64,000 nucleotides of DNA from Labrys wisconsinensis (GCF_030814995.1 NZ_JAUSVX010000001.1:1-64000); one strand, 5' to 3'. Counted from the first letter of the stretch, positions 17,136 to 27,361 are shown. Notes: a model not told the origin generated them from the letters alone. Translations and numbers: made by a program.

Positions 17136-18674
17136 TCACTTCACCGTCACGTCGTTGAACAGCATCGACACCATGTAGCCGAGCTGGAAGCCTTCCACCT
17201 TCGCCGACGAGGCCATCAGCCAGCCCCAGCCCGGCGACACCAGCGGCACGGCGTAGGTGTTCTCGAGCAGGTACTTGTCGATGGCGTGCAGCTTCTCGGC
17301 GCGGGCATCCCCGCTCAGCCGGCGCTGCTCGTCGAGCATGGCGTCGAGCTCGGCGTTGACGCCCATGTTGACGAAGCCGGGCCGCTTCCACACCAGCGAG
17401 AGATAGTCGGGGTCGACGCCGGAGAAGCCCATGGTCCATACGACAGGCTTGCCGTCGGTGCGCTGGTTCTCGCCCTTCATGTGGTCGAAGAAGGCGGCGA
17501 CCTCGCGGGTGTCGATCTCGGCCTCGACGCCGATGGCGGCGAGGTCCTGCTGCATGATCTGGTGCATCTGGTCCCAGCCCGGCAGCTTGTGCACGGCGAG
17601 CGTCACCTTGAGCGGGTGCTCGGGCCCGTAGCCGGCCTTGGCCAGCAGCGCCTTGGCCGCGTCGGGGTCGTACTTGACGCCCCAGCCGGCGCAGAGCGCC
17701 TGGTCGCTGGCAAAGAGGTTCGGCGCCTGCGGGCACTCGCCGATCTTGACCAGGCCGTTGAAGCCGATCTCGGCATAAGCGTCGCGGTTGAGCGCCATGG
17801 CGATGGCGCGGCGCACGTCGGGATTGTCGAGCGGCTTGATCTTCCAGGTGAAGGCGACGAAGGCCTGCTGGCCGGAGAGGTTGGCTTCGTACACCTTGAA
17901 CGCCGGGTCCTTGCCGAGGTCGGCCGCTTCCTCCAGCGAGGGTTCGGCCATCTGCACCTCGCCCGAGCGCAGCGCCGCCATGCGCGCCACCGCCTCGGGG
18001 ATGACGGCGATCTCCAGCGCCTTGACATGCGGCGCGCCGGGATTGGCGACCATCGGGTTGACGTTCTTGTAATCCTCGTTGGCGGCGAGGCTGATGCGGT
18101 CGTTGCGTGTCCAGCCGACGACCTTGAACGGGCCGGTGCCGATCGGCTTGAAGCTGTCGCCGGAAACCGCCGACGGGCAGACCAGCGAGGACTGGATGCC
18201 GGTGAGGAAGGAGGGCAGCGGCCCGAACGGCTCGGACAGGGTGAGCGTCAGCGTGCTGCCCGAGACGGCGGTGCCGGTGATCGGGCCGAAGCCGGACTTG
18301 TTGGGGTTGCCGGTCTTGGCGTCGAGCGCCCGGTCGATGCTGAACTTGGCGGCGGCCGCGTCGAACGGCGTGCCGTCATGGCACTTCAGCCCGTCGCGGA
18401 TGACGAAGCCGTAGCTCTTGCCGTCCGCCGACACCGACCAGGACTGGGCGACGCCCGGATGGACCGAGCCGTCCTTGGCCATGGTCAGCAGCGTGTCGTA
18501 GATCAGGTTGGTGACCTGCAGCGACTGGGTGTTGGAGGTCTTCTGCGGATCGAGGCTGTCGGCGTCGACCGAGCGGGCGACCACCAGCTTCTGCGCCTGG
18601 GCGATCCCCGGCGCGGCCACGGCCAGCAGCGCGGCGAGGCCGATCGCGGCCTTGGTGACGGACGATGTCTGCAT
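17136..18674 (-). CDS. ABC importer substrate-binding protein (SBP family 5, peptide type)
   Basis: The 512-residue periplasmic protein starts with a Sec signal peptide (helix AAIGLAALLAVAAPGIAQA, cleavage likely after residue 27). The mature part contains DADSLDPQKTSN, LIYDTLLTM and WSVSADGKSYGFVIRDGLKCHDG, the family 5 extracellular solute-binding signature region. It should capture a peptide, amide or opine and deliver it to the downstream DppBCDF-type genes. The ATG at 18674 has AGAGG upstream; the longer frame to 18767 is not needed. The amidase upstream in the same direction suggests amide-containing substrates. Confidence 0.93.
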   Translation of the reverse strand: MQTSSVTKAAIGLAALLAVAAPGIAQAQKLVVARSVDADSLDPQKTSNTQSLQVTNLIYDTLLTMAKDGSVHPGVAQSWSVSADGKSYGFVIRDGLKCHDGTPFDAAAAKFSIDRALDAKTGNPNKSGFGPITGTAVSGSTLTLTLSEPFGPLPSFLTGIQSSLVCPSAVSGDSFKPIGTGPFKVVGWTRNDRISLAANEDYKNVNPMVANPGAPHVKALEIAVIPEAVARMAALRSGEVQMAEPSLEEAADLGKDPAFKVYEANLSGQQAFVAFTWKIKPLDNPDVRRAIAMALNRDAYAEIGFNGLVKIGECPQAPNLFASDQALCAGWGVKYDPDAAKALLAKAGYGPEHPLKVTLAVHKLPGWDQMHQIMQQDLAAIGVEAEIDTREVAAFFDHMKGENQRTDGKPVVWTMGFSGVDPDYLSLVWKRPGFVNMGVNAELDAMLDEQRRLSGDARAEKLHAIDKYLLENTYAVPLVSPGWGWLMASSAKVEGFQLGYMVSMLFNDVTVK

Positions 18675-18768
18675 GTGGAGGCCCCTCTTCTGGTTGTCGG
18701 ATGGGTCAGGTTCTTGTTGTGGGTGGATGGGAATGGGCGGGTAGGAAAAAGAGCGCTGGATCCTCAAC

Positions 18769-18899
18769 CGTCATGGGCGGACTTGATCCGCCCATCCACG
18801 CGAACGCCGAGCCTCCAGGCAAGGGCAACGGCCAGCGTCGCCGCGCGTCCACCATGGCCGGTGTTCGCGTGGATGGACGGGACAAGCCCGTCCATGACG
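18769..18899. repeat. Inverted pair of palindromic repeat family A (pair 2)
   Basis: Unit 1 (18769-18805) has the centre GGGCGGACTTGATCCGCCC. Unit 2 (18863-18899) is identical in sequence to unit 2 of pair 1. The two are head-to-head with a 57-base spacer, the same architecture as at 12.8 and 23.1 kb. The pair sits between the amidase and the binding-protein gene. Confidence 0.85.
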
Positions 18900-18933
18900 G
18901 AGAGGTCGCGCCCTACGAACACGTCGACTCCCA

Positions 18934-20373
18934 TCACGCCGCCCCTCCCGCCTTCGCCACCGAGACCGGCGGCCGCTTGCCGGCCCAGGGCCGCGCCTGC
19001 TCGAGCTGGCCCGCCAGGCGCAGCAGCGTCGCCTCGGCCTGGGGGGCGGCGGCGAACTGCACGCCGATCGGCAGGCCGGCCTCATTCCAGACCAGCGGCA
19101 CCGACATGGCCGGCGAGCCGCTGACGTTGAAGACGTGGGTGAACGGCATCCAGGCGAGATAGGCGGCGAAGTGCTCGGCCGGGGAAGCGGCGAGGCTGAA
19201 GCTGCCGAGCGGCACCGGCGGCTGCGCCAGGGTCGGCGACAGGATCACGTCGTAGCGCCCGAACAGCGAGGCCACCGCCTGCGCCACCCGGTGCACGCCG
19301 GATAGGGCGAGGTTGAGCTCCACCGCGCTGATGCGCTCCCCGGCCTGGATCATGTGCCAGAGCGTCGGCGGAAAGTCCTCTTCGCGCACCGGACGGCCGA
19401 GCAGGCCGGCCTCGGCCCGCATCTCCGCCGCATATTCGGCCAGGATGAAGGTCTCGAAATCGTACCAGCCGGTCTCCGGCAGGTCGATCTCGGCCGGTTC
19501 GCAGGCATGGCCGAGGCTCTCCAGCAGCATCACCGTCTCGGCCACGGCGGCGATGCAGTCGGGATGGGTCGGCGCGCCGTAGGGGGCCTTCGTCGACACC
19601 GCGACGCGCAGCCGGCCGGGATCGCGCCCGACCTCGGGCAGGAACGGGCCGCCGGCCGGGCTGTTGAAGAACTGGCCCGGCTCGGGCCCGGCAGTGGCGT
19701 CGAGCAGGGCGGCGCTGTCGCGCACCGAGCGGGTCAGGGCGTGCTCCACCAGCATGCCCTGCCAGAGGTCCCCGGCCGGGCCGACCGGGTTGCGCCCGCG
19801 CGAGGGCTTCAGGCCGAAGACGCCGCAGCAGGAGGCGGGCACGCGGATCGAGCCGCCGCCGTCATTGCCGTGCGCCATCGGCACGATGCCGGCCGCCACC
19901 GCCGCGGCCGAGCCGCCGCTCGACGTGCCGGCGGTGCGGGCGAGGTCCCAGGGGTTGCGCGTCGCGCCATGAGCGGAGGATTCCGTGCTCCAGTTCATCG
20001 CCAGCTCCGGCACGGCCGTCTTGCCGAAGATCGACAGGCCGGCGGCCTTGTAGCGCGCCACCAGCGTGGTGTCGCGCCGCGCCGCGTAGGTCAGGCGCGG
20101 CGGCCACCCCGAGCCCGTCGGCTGGCCGGCATAATGGGCCGTCAGGTCCTTGAGGAGGAAAGGCACGCCGCGGAACGGGCCCTCCGGCAGGCCCTCGGCA
20201 ATGTGGCGGCGCGCCTCCTCGGCGAAGGTGGCGACCACGGCGTTGAGCGAGCCGTCCACCAGGTCGACCGCCGCCAGGGCGGCATCCAGCAGTTCTGCCG
20301 GATGGACCTCGCGCCGCGCCACCAGCGCGGCCAGGCCCAGGGCGTCATGGGAGGCGTATTCACCGATCTGCAC
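18934..20373 (-). CDS. Amidase (amidase signature family)
   Basis: The 479-residue enzyme carries the Ser-cisSer-Lys triad of the amidase signature family: Lys75 in FLLKD, cis-Ser151 in [15 protein letters not shown], and nucleophile Ser175 in [12 protein letters not shown]. It should hydrolyse a carboxamide to acid and amine in the cytoplasm; substrate class is not readable. I took the GTG at 20373 (GAGG upstream; [15 protein letters not shown] matches family N-termini). An ATG at 20427 is the alternative, but its AAGGAGG lies only one base away. It is divergent from the MalT-like regulator and upstream of a peptide-type importer, suggesting uptake and hydrolysis of one substrate. Confidence 0.9.
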   Translation of the reverse strand: MQIGEYASHDALGLAALVARREVHPAELLDAALAAVDLVDGSLNAVVATFAEEARRHIAEGLPEGPFRGVPFLLKDLTAHYAGQPTGSGWPPRLTYAARRDTTLVARYKAAGLSIFGKTAVPELAMNWSTESSAHGATRNPWDLARTAGTSSGGSAAAVAAGIVPMAHGNDGGGSIRVPASCCGVFGLKPSRGRNPVGPAGDLWQGMLVEHALTRSVRDSAALLDATAGPEPGQFFNSPAGGPFLPEVGRDPGRLRVAVSTKAPYGAPTHPDCIAAVAETVMLLESLGHACEPAEIDLPETGWYDFETFILAEYAAEMRAEAGLLGRPVREEDFPPTLWHMIQAGERISAVELNLALSGVHRVAQAVASLFGRYDVILSPTLAQPPVPLGSFSLAASPAEHFAAYLAWMPFTHVFNVSGSPAMSVPLVWNEAGLPIGVQFAAAPQAEATLLRLAGQLEQARPWAGKRPPVSVAKAGGAA

Positions 20374-20496
20374 GTCGCGGCCCTCGTTCCACCGCCCGAG
20401 AATGCGGCATGCCTCGCGATCGGGCATGCCTCCTTGGGGTGAGAGCGCGACAAAAATTTCCCACCTCTTCGGGTGAGGCTGTGGCACAAAGCCGGC

Positions 20497-23037
20497 ATGA
20501 CCGACGTGTTCCGGGCCTCGGGGCCGATCGACCGCCCGCGCCTCACCGCCCTCGCCGGGGCGCTGGGCCAGTGCCGGCTGGCGCTGGTGCATGCGCCGGC
20601 GGGCTGCGGCAAGACCACGCTGCTGTCGCAATGGCGGGCGGCGCTGATGGGCTCGGGCGTGCGCGTCGCCTGGCTCTCGATCGGCGAGGACGAGCACGAC
20701 CCGATCAGCCTCGCCGCCCATCTCATCCCGGAGATCCAGCTGGCGTGCGGGCTGGAGCCCTCCGCCGGCGCCGCCTTCCCCGGCGAGGAGGCCTTCGCCC
20801 ATCTCGGCGACCTCGCCGACCAGGCCTGCCGGGCCGGGCCGCTGGCCGTCATGGTCGACGACTATCATCTCGCCCGCGAGCCGGCGGCGCGGCGCTCGGT
20901 GGAGGCCCTGCTCGCGGGCCGCACGCCCGGCCTCACCGTGGTGCTGGCGAGCCGCCGGCGCCCCGACCTGCCGCTCGGCCGGCTGCGCGCCAATGGCGAG
21001 CTGATCGAGCTCTCCGACAAGGAGCTGCGCTTCAGCGAGACCGAGATGCAGCGCTTCTTCCGCTCGGTCGGCGGGGCACCGTTGACCGAGGCGCAGAACC
21101 AGTTCGTGCAGGAGCGCACCGAGGGCTGGGCCGCGGGCCTGCGGCTGATGGCGCTCGCTCTCGACCGCTCCTTCGAGCGCGACCTGATCCTGGCCGGCAC
21201 GCCCGGCAGCCGCAGCGACTTCGCCGATTACTTCCTGGAGGAGGTGATCGAGGGCCTGGAGCCCGCGCTGCTGCGCTTCCTGCTGCAGGTCTCGATCCTG
21301 GAGACCATGCAGGCCGAGCTCTGTGCCGCGGTCACCGGCGAGGCCGCCGCCGGCCAGCTGCTGCAGCGGCTGGAGCGCGACCATCTCTTCACCACCAGCC
21401 TGCCCGGCCAGGAGGGCTGGTACCGCTTCCACCACCTGTTCCTGGAATTTTTGCGGGCGCGGCTGCTCGCCGGGCCGGACGACGGCATCCCCGAGCTGCA
21501 CCGGCGCGCCGCCGAATGGTTCGTCGGCGCCGGCCGGCCGATGGAGGCGGTGCGCCACGCCTTCCTCGCCCGCCGGCCGGAATGGGCGGCCGAGCTGATC
21601 GAGCGCTACTGCGTGTTCGACTATCTCAGCTATGGGCGTTTCGACGTCTACTACCGCTGGATGCGTGAATTGCCCGAGGCGGTGCTGGCCTCGCGGCCGC
21701 TGCTCTCCTTCCTCCTGACCTGGCGCTACATCAACGGCCGGCGCTTCGCCCAGGCCGGCGAGGTGCTGGCCGGCATCGAGCGGGCCTGCGCCGAGCCCGG
21801 CAGCGCCGCCGCCGCCATCGCCGCCCGCACCGGCCTCGACATCGAGGGGCGCCTGCACCTGATGCGCGCCCTGGTCGGGGCCTACAGCGCCGACCTCGAG
21901 ACCTGCCGGCGCCATATCGCCGCGATCGGCCGGCCGCTCGACCACCTCGCCTTCGGCCAGGTCGACCTCGATTCGATCCACAGCTACCTCGCCTATCACC
22001 TCGGCGACCTCGAGGCGGCGCAGCGCCTGACCTGGAAGGCGCATCGGCGCTACGAGGAGATCGAGTGCCATTGGGGCCGGATCCATTCGCTGTGCATCTC
22101 GGCCATGGCGTCGATGGCCGGCGGCGCGCTCGACGAGGCCCGCGCCGTGCTGGAGCAGGCGGTCGAGACCGGCGTCGCGGTGTTCTCGCAGAGCTCCTAC
22201 ATGGTGGCGCTGCCCTGCGGCCTGCTCGGCGCCCTGCTCCACCAGACCGGCGCCGTCGAGGAGGCGGAGCGCTTCCTGCTGCAGGCGGTGGGCGGCGAAT
22301 TGCCCTCCGGCAGCTTCGGCCTGGCCGAGCGCATCGTCGTGCCGGCGATCGCGCTCGCCCGCCTCTATGACGCCAGCGGGCGCACCGACCAGGCCGACGC
22401 CCTGCTGGTGCGCGCCAGCCGCCTCGCCTACCAGGCCGAGGACATCCGCCTGGATTTCCAGCTTGCCGTGGAGCGCGCCGACCGCGCCATCCGCCTCAGG
22501 CGCTTCCGCGACGTCGCCGCCGAGCTCGCCCGGGTCGAGGCGCAGGTCGAGGCGCTGGCGGCGCGCTTCCCGCCGGAGTGCTGGGCGGTCTGGCAGCCGC
22601 ACGCCGTGCTCGAGGCGCGGCGGCTGGCGCTCGCCGGCCGGCGGCGCGAGGCGGCCGCGCGCCTTTCAGAGCTCGGCGCGGCGGCGGCACGCCAGCAGCG
22701 CTACGGCCACGCCGCCATGATCGAGGCCCTCGCCGGAGAGATCCTCGCCGCCGCCGAGCCGGCGCCGCTGCCGCGGCCGCCGGCCGCCCGCCTGCCCCAG
22801 ACCCTCGCCGCCATCGGCCGCAGGCCCGGCCATGCCCGCTTCGGCCTGACCGAGCGCGAGCGCGCCGTGCTCGACTGCCTCGGCGACGGCCTGACCAATG
22901 CCGAGATCGGCGAGCGGCTGGAGATCAACGTCAACACGGTGAAGACCCACCTGAAATCCGTCTACAGCAAGCTCGACGCCCGCAACCGCGCCCACGCCGC
23001 CCTGCTGGCCCAGGAGCTGCGCGAGGGGATGGCGTGA
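20497..23037 (+). CDS. MalT-like LuxR family transcriptional regulator (STAND ATPase)
   Basis: The 846-residue regulator begins with a P-loop STAND ATPase (Walker A APAGCGKT, 33-40; a VMVDDYH Walker-B-like strand near 125). Helical TPR-like repeats fill the middle (about 350-750), and a LuxR helix-turn-helix ends the protein (GLTERERAVLDCLGDGLTNA, then ERLEINVNTVKTHL). MalT-type proteins bind an inducer and ATP, oligomerise and activate promoters. It is divergent from the amidase with about 120 bases between starts, so it likely activates the amidase/importer genes. A GTG at 20473 is an alternative start. Confidence 0.9.
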   Translation: MTDVFRASGPIDRPRLTALAGALGQCRLALVHAPAGCGKTTLLSQWRAALMGSGVRVAWLSIGEDEHDPISLAAHLIPEIQLACGLEPSAGAAFPGEEAFAHLGDLADQACRAGPLAVMVDDYHLAREPAARRSVEALLAGRTPGLTVVLASRRRPDLPLGRLRANGELIELSDKELRFSETEMQRFFRSVGGAPLTEAQNQFVQERTEGWAAGLRLMALALDRSFERDLILAGTPGSRSDFADYFLEEVIEGLEPALLRFLLQVSILETMQAELCAAVTGEAAAGQLLQRLERDHLFTTSLPGQEGWYRFHHLFLEFLRARLLAGPDDGIPELHRRAAEWFVGAGRPMEAVRHAFLARRPEWAAELIERYCVFDYLSYGRFDVYYRWMRELPEAVLASRPLLSFLLTWRYINGRRFAQAGEVLAGIERACAEPGSAAAAIAARTGLDIEGRLHLMRALVGAYSADLETCRRHIAAIGRPLDHLAFGQVDLDSIHSYLAYHLGDLEAAQRLTWKAHRRYEEIECHWGRIHSLCISAMASMAGGALDEARAVLEQAVETGVAVFSQSSYMVALPCGLLGALLHQTGAVEEAERFLLQAVGGELPSGSFGLAERIVVPAIALARLYDASGRTDQADALLVRASRLAYQAEDIRLDFQLAVERADRAIRLRRFRDVAAELARVEAQVEALAARFPPECWAVWQPHAVLEARRLALAGRRREAAARLSELGAAAARQQRYGHAAMIEALAGEILAAAEPAPLPRPPAARLPQTLAAIGRRPGHARFGLTERERAVLDCLGDGLTNAEIGERLEINVNTVKTHLKSVYSKLDARNRAHAALLAQELREGMA

Positions 23038-23113
23038 GGGAGATGGCGGGCCGCAGAGCAGCATGACGGAGCTGGTTGCAGACAAGACCGGTAACGGCTG
23101 CCCCACCCGCAAC

Positions 23114-23240
23114 CGTCATGGCCGGGCTTGTCCCGGCCATCCACGCGAACTCGGGCGGTGCCGAGGAAGCACCGGGCCGATGCGGCAGCCCGGTTGACGC
23201 AGCGTTCGCGTGGATGGCCGGGTCAAGCCCGGCCATGACG
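23114..23240. repeat. Inverted pair of palindromic repeat family A (pair 3)
   Basis: Unit 1 (23114-23150) has centre GGCCGGGCTTGTCCCGGCC; unit 2 (23204-23240) has GGCCGGGTCAAGCCCGGCC. They are inverted with a 53-base spacer. Both arms changed together (GGACGG to GGCCGG and its complement), so pairing is conserved while sequence drifts. The pair lies between two convergent genes. Confidence 0.85.
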
Positions 23241-23283
23241 CAACCGTTGCGGTTGGATCAGCAGCAACCGTCGCAATCCCCCC

Positions 23284-25545
23284 TCACCCCACCGCGAACG
23301 GCGTCGGGTCCAGGAACCGCCTCAGCACGTTCACCGTGATCTTCGACACGTTGTTCTCATAGCCGTTGTGCGACAGCGACCCGCACCAGGCGATCGAGGA
23401 TGTGCAGAACAGCGCGCCGCCGGACGGGGTCTCGCCGAAGGCCATGTCGGCCTTGACCCTGGCGTTGACGTCGCCGCCGAGATTGGGCGGCACCACGCCG
23501 AACTCCTCGTTGACCAGCATCATCATCGGCGAATGCTCGTCGGAGGAGGCCAGGCGCAGCATGTTGGGCGGCGAGCCCAGCGCCGTGGTGATGCAGTCGA
23601 GCTCGATGCCGGCGGCGCCGCCGCCGATCAGGCCGAAATCGCCGATGATCTCGTCCGGCACGCCCTCGAAGATGAAGGCCGCGCGCGGATTGTCCGCATC
23701 CGGCGCCCGCCGGTAGAAGGAGGAGACGTCGAAGCCCTGCGCAATGAAGCCGACCCCGCAGATCACGTTCGGCGCCCGGCCGATGCGCCGCCACAGCCCG
23801 CCATATTCGCCGTTGAAGCCCTGGAAATATTCGCCGGGCTCGGCGATCCAGGTGCGGATGCCGTCCTCGGCCCGGCGCAGCTCGATCACGCCGGGCAGCG
23901 TATCGTGGAAGGCGATGCGCCAGTACCAGCCGTTGCCGCCCATGTACATCAGCCGGCCGCCGCGATCGATCCAGGCCTTCATCGCGTCCCACATCGGCGT
24001 CGAATGATATTCGGGATGGGTGCCGGTGAGGATGACGCGGTAGTCGCGGATCAGCTCGTAGCCCTCCTGGTGCAGGTCCTCGTCGGTGATGACGTCGTAG
24101 TCGACGCCCTGGTGGTCGAGCCAGTCGAACAGATGCGTGTCGGCATTGTACTGGTAGAGCGCCGAGCCGTGGCCGCCGAGCCAGGAATGGTAGCGCGCCG
24201 AAAAGTTCAGCACCGGCCGGAGCCGGCTGGAATAGGCGACGCCCGAGCCGTCGGCATGGCAGTCGTAGAGCGAGCCGCCGAGCTCGGGATGCTCGTAGAG
24301 ATAGAGATCGGCATGGCCGAAGGGCAGCAGCCGGTTCATCTGCAGCTCGGCGCCGCGGGCGGTGATGTGCTCGCCATGGTTGGCATAGGCGATGTAGGAG
24401 GCGGTCGGCGCCAGGAAGGCCACCTTCGGCCGCGCCGTGCCGCGCTCGCGCGGCGGACGGACGAAGAAGGCGAGATAGTCCTCGCGCGTCGCGGTCTCGT
24501 CGCTCTCCCCGCAGCGGACATGCAGGGCATAGGCCCCGCTCTTCAGGCCCTCCGGCACGGTGAGGCTGACCGAGGTCTCCCAGCCCGCGTCGTAGACGTC
24601 GTCATGATGGAAATGGATGGCGCCGTAATGCTCGGGCTTCCGGCGCCAGTCATGCTCCTCGCCGGTCCAGTTCCAGCCCTTCATGGCGCGGGTCGGCAGG
24701 TGCTCGAGCCGGCCGTGCCGGCGCGAGGGGCCGATGTCGACGGCGGTGGTCGTGCCGATCTCGCGCGAGAAATCCCAGCGGGCGATGATCGCCTCCGCAA
24801 GCTCCGCCGGCGGGCGCGGACGCAGCAGCGCGTCGTGGCGCTCCGGGGCATGGACACCGGCGAGGATCATCGGCCCGTCGATCTTGCCGTCGAAATGGCC
24901 GCCGACGCTGCCGTCCGCCTCGGGGCAGCCGGCGAGGAGGAGCGGCGTCCCGACCGGTGCCGGCGCGAGGTCGAGCACGCCCTCGAAGCGGCCGTGGTGC
25001 TGCACCTGGGCATAGGGCTGCAGCGGGCGCTGGTCGAGCCTGACGCGCCGCGTCGCGGGATCGAAGGCAATGGCGAACGCATACCATTGCCGCACCAGCA
25101 TCGGCGCATCCACGGTCACGGTCTGCACCGCGCCGGAGCCGTCGCCGACGGTCAGTGCCAGCCGGCCGCCGTCGGTGACGGCGACGATGAGGCCGCGGCG
25201 CGCCGCCGGGTCCCATTGTGCCAACAGGGTCTGGTCGGGTCGCTGCGGCAGGGTCGGCCAGACCATGGCGAAGACGGTGAAGGCGCCCGCCGCCAGCGCC
25301 GGCATGGCATCCACCACCATGTGCGAGCCGGCGTCGATGCGCTGCGGCCGGCCGGGATGGCGCCCGTCGGCATTGCTGGGCACATGCCGGACCTTCAGGC
25401 CCGGCCCCTCCGGGTTGCAGTCGCCGTGCACGACCTCGACCAGGCGGGCCTCGAATGCGGCCCCCTCCTCCAGCGAGATCTTGAAGGCGACGGTCTCGCC
25501 GGGCGCGGCGGAATAGCGGTCGGGATAGCCGGTGATCTTCAACAT
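23284..25545 (-). CDS. dmfA2: N,N-dimethylformamidase-like large subunit
   Basis: The 753-residue protein is close in length and layout to the large subunit of N,N-dimethylformamidase, which hydrolyses DMF to dimethylamine and formate with a mononuclear iron centre. It has a lectin-like domain (about 85-235) and a C-terminal amidotransferase-like fold. The motif TGTHPEYHS includes His510 and Glu512, matching the His-x-Glu iron ligands of the known enzyme. A small-subunit gene lies 13 bases upstream. The operon otherwise encodes sugar-type enzymes, so the natural substrate may be a different formamide or amide. Confidence 0.8.
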   Translation of the reverse strand: MLKITGYPDRYSAAPGETVAFKISLEEGAAFEARLVEVVHGDCNPEGPGLKVRHVPSNADGRHPGRPQRIDAGSHMVVDAMPALAAGAFTVFAMVWPTLPQRPDQTLLAQWDPAARRGLIVAVTDGGRLALTVGDGSGAVQTVTVDAPMLVRQWYAFAIAFDPATRRVRLDQRPLQPYAQVQHHGRFEGVLDLAPAPVGTPLLLAGCPEADGSVGGHFDGKIDGPMILAGVHAPERHDALLRPRPPAELAEAIIARWDFSREIGTTTAVDIGPSRRHGRLEHLPTRAMKGWNWTGEEHDWRRKPEHYGAIHFHHDDVYDAGWETSVSLTVPEGLKSGAYALHVRCGESDETATREDYLAFFVRPPRERGTARPKVAFLAPTASYIAYANHGEHITARGAELQMNRLLPFGHADLYLYEHPELGGSLYDCHADGSGVAYSSRLRPVLNFSARYHSWLGGHGSALYQYNADTHLFDWLDHQGVDYDVITDEDLHQEGYELIRDYRVILTGTHPEYHSTPMWDAMKAWIDRGGRLMYMGGNGWYWRIAFHDTLPGVIELRRAEDGIRTWIAEPGEYFQGFNGEYGGLWRRIGRAPNVICGVGFIAQGFDVSSFYRRAPDADNPRAAFIFEGVPDEIIGDFGLIGGGAAGIELDCITTALGSPPNMLRLASSDEHSPMMMLVNEEFGVVPPNLGGDVNARVKADMAFGETPSGGALFCTSSIAWCGSLSHNGYENNVSKITVNVLRRFLDPTPFAVG

Positions 25546-25558
25546 GGCGGTCTCCGGC

Positions 25559-25879
25559 TCAGTCGTGCAGCGGGCGGTTGATGCTCTCGCCGGTGAGGAG
25601 GCGCCAGCGCCGGCAGAACACCGCCCATTCCGCCTCCTCGCGGCTGGCGAACACCGGCTCGTCCTCGATGGCGATCGGGTCGGCGCGATCGGGCGGCATG
25701 GTGGCGAGCACCCATTCGGCGAAGGGCTTGCGGCAGACCAGGATGATCTGGTTGCCGGTCGGGTCGACCCGCATGACGCAGAGCAGGCGCATCAGCCCCG
25801 GGCTGTGCCTGCCGATCGGGCGCTGGCGGAACTCCTCGATATAGCGGCGGTCCTCGTCCGGATCGATCTTGTAGACCAT
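25559..25879 (-). CDS. dmfA1: N,N-dimethylformamidase-like small subunit
   Basis: The 106-residue protein resembles the small subunit of dimethylformamidase: a helical N-terminus (RRYIEEFRQRPIGRHSPGL), a central GNQIILVCRKPFAEWVL strand pair, and a C-terminal EEAEWAVFCRRW helix. In the known enzyme this subunit caps the large one in an alpha2beta2 complex. It precedes the large subunit by 13 bases and is shorter than the Paracoccus protein. The ATG at 25879 is used because the longer frame overlaps the upstream SDR gene. Confidence 0.7.
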   Translation of the reverse strand: MVYKIDPDEDRRYIEEFRQRPIGRHSPGLMRLLCVMRVDPTGNQIILVCRKPFAEWVLATMPPDRADPIAIEDEPVFASREEAEWAVFCRRWRLLTGESINRPLHD

Positions 25880-25916
25880 CGGCCCCTGCCCCCTCGTTCG
25901 GCTTGCGCCCGGCGGC

Positions 25917-26690
25917 TCACCAGCAGGTGTAGCCGCCGTCGACCAGAAGGATCGTCCCCGTGACGTAGCTCGCCGCGTCGCTGGCGAGGAACAGCACGGC
26001 ATGGGCGATCTCGGAAGGGTCGGCGAAGCGCCGCATCGGCGTCATCTCCTCCCAGACCTCGACCCATTCGCGCTTGCTCAGCCCGAGCTTGGTCATCTCC
26101 GTCAGCGTGTAGCCCGGCGCCACGGCGTTGACGCGGATGGCGCGCGGCGCCAGCTCGACCGCCAGCGACTTCACCATCTGATGCACCGCCGCCTTGCTGG
26201 CATTGTAGTGCGACTGGGGCTGCGGCTTGTCGACCGTGAAGCCCGAATTCGAGCCGATCGCGACGATGCTGCCGCCGCCCTGCCGGACCATGTGGCGGGC
26301 GAAGGCCTGCGCCGCGAAGAACTGGGCGTTGACGTTGACGTCCATCACGTCGCGCCATTCCTGCGGCGGGATGTCGAGCGCGTCGGTGTTCGGGTTGATG
26401 CCGACGCAATTGACCAGGATGTGGATGCGCCCGAACGCCGCCTCGATCGCCTCGACCGCCCGCGTCGCCGCCTCGGGCTCGCGCAGGTCGGCCTGGTGGA
26501 ACGCCGTCCGCTGGCCGGACCCGGCCAGGCGCTCCGCCGCGGCGGCGCCGGTCTCGGCACTGAGGTCGACCAGCGCGATATCGGCGCCGGCGCCGGCGAA
26601 CAGCTCGGCCACGGCATAGCCGATGCCGCGGGCGCCGCCGGTGATCGCGGCGGTCTTGCCGGCCAGGCTGAATCGGGCAAGTGCGTCCAT
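25917..26690 (-). CDS. Short-chain dehydrogenase/reductase (SDR)
   Basis: The 257-residue Rossmann protein has the cofactor motif TGGARGIG (18-25), the NAG-equivalent NCVG, a catalytic Ser in GSNSG and the YxxxK pair in HYNASKAA. The C-terminal VTGTILLVDGGYTC is typical. An acidic residue after the second strand (LVDLS) suggests NAD preference. In this operon it probably oxidises or reduces a polyol or sugar intermediate. It is followed by the small formamidase subunit 37 bases downstream. Confidence 0.9.
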   Translation of the reverse strand: MDALARFSLAGKTAAITGGARGIGYAVAELFAGAGADIALVDLSAETGAAAAERLAGSGQRTAFHQADLREPEAATRAVEAIEAAFGRIHILVNCVGINPNTDALDIPPQEWRDVMDVNVNAQFFAAQAFARHMVRQGGGSIVAIGSNSGFTVDKPQPQSHYNASKAAVHQMVKSLAVELAPRAIRVNAVAPGYTLTEMTKLGLSKREWVEVWEEMTPMRRFADPSEIAHAVLFLASDAASYVTGTILLVDGGYTCW

Positions 26691-26704
26691 CGGCGTCGTC
26701 CTGT

Positions 26705-27361
26705 CTAGCTGGGGATGGGAGCCTCGGCCCGGTGGCCGACGAGGTCGAGCACCCGCTCGATGCGGTCGATGGCAAAGTCGACGCCGGCGACCGGCGCCTG
26801 CACCGGGCCGTAGCCGGCGACCTGGAGGCCGGCGGCACGGGCGGCGCTGGCGCCGGTGACGCTGTCCTCCACCGCCAGCACCGCGGCGGGGGCGAGGCCG
26901 AGCCGCTCGGCGCCGCGGCGATAGGGCTCGGGATCGGGCTTGCCGTGCACGACGTCGTCGAGGCTGATCGAGAACAGGATGGCGCCGCCGAGGCCGAGCG
27001 CCGCCAGGTTGGCGTCGACCACGCGGCGGCTGGAATTGGAGACGCAGATCTGCGGCAGGCCCAGCGCCGCGATGCGCGCCACCGTCTCGCGCACGCCCGG
27101 CAGCGGCTGCAGCGCCGGGGCGTGGATGGCGTAGTGGTCCTCCACCGCCGCGGTCCAGGCCGCGAGGGTGACGCCGTCGGGCAGGCGCGGGACGAGCGCC
27201 GCCCAGACGTCGGGCAGGTGCACGCCGCGGAAGGCGTCCATGCTGAGGCCGGCGAGATCGACGCCCCAGCGCCGGCCGGCGCCGATCAGCGCCTCGTGAT
27301 GCAGCGGCTCGCTGTCGACCAGCGTCCCGTCGATGTCCCAGGCGATGGCGCGGATGCTCAT
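26705..27361 (-). CDS. HAD family phosphatase
   Basis: This 218-residue HAD superfamily hydrolase has motif I DIDGTLVDSE (9-18) with the nucleophile and acid/base Asp pair, motif II VSNSS, a Lys in GKPDPEP and motif IV AVEDSVTGASAA. The alpha-helical cap is of the beta-phosphoglucomutase/sugar-phosphatase type. It likely dephosphorylates or isomerises a sugar phosphate made by the kinase upstream, with which it overlaps by four bases (ATGA). Confidence 0.9.
   Translation of the reverse strand: MSIRAIAWDIDGTLVDSEPLHHEALIGAGRRWGVDLAGLSMDAFRGVHLPDVWAALVPRLPDGVTLAAWTAAVEDHYAIHAPALQPLPGVRETVARIAALGLPQICVSNSSRRVVDANLAALGLGGAILFSISLDDVVHGKPDPEPYRRGAERLGLAPAAVLAVEDSVTGASAARAAGLQVAGYGPVQAPVAGVDFAIDRIERVLDLVGHRAEAPIPS

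Noticed and set aside
18934-22602. A 1222-codon open frame on the minus strand
   Set aside because: Only its last ~480 codons (the amidase) resemble a protein family. The upstream part is antisense to the MalT-like regulator and is a GC-rich shadow.
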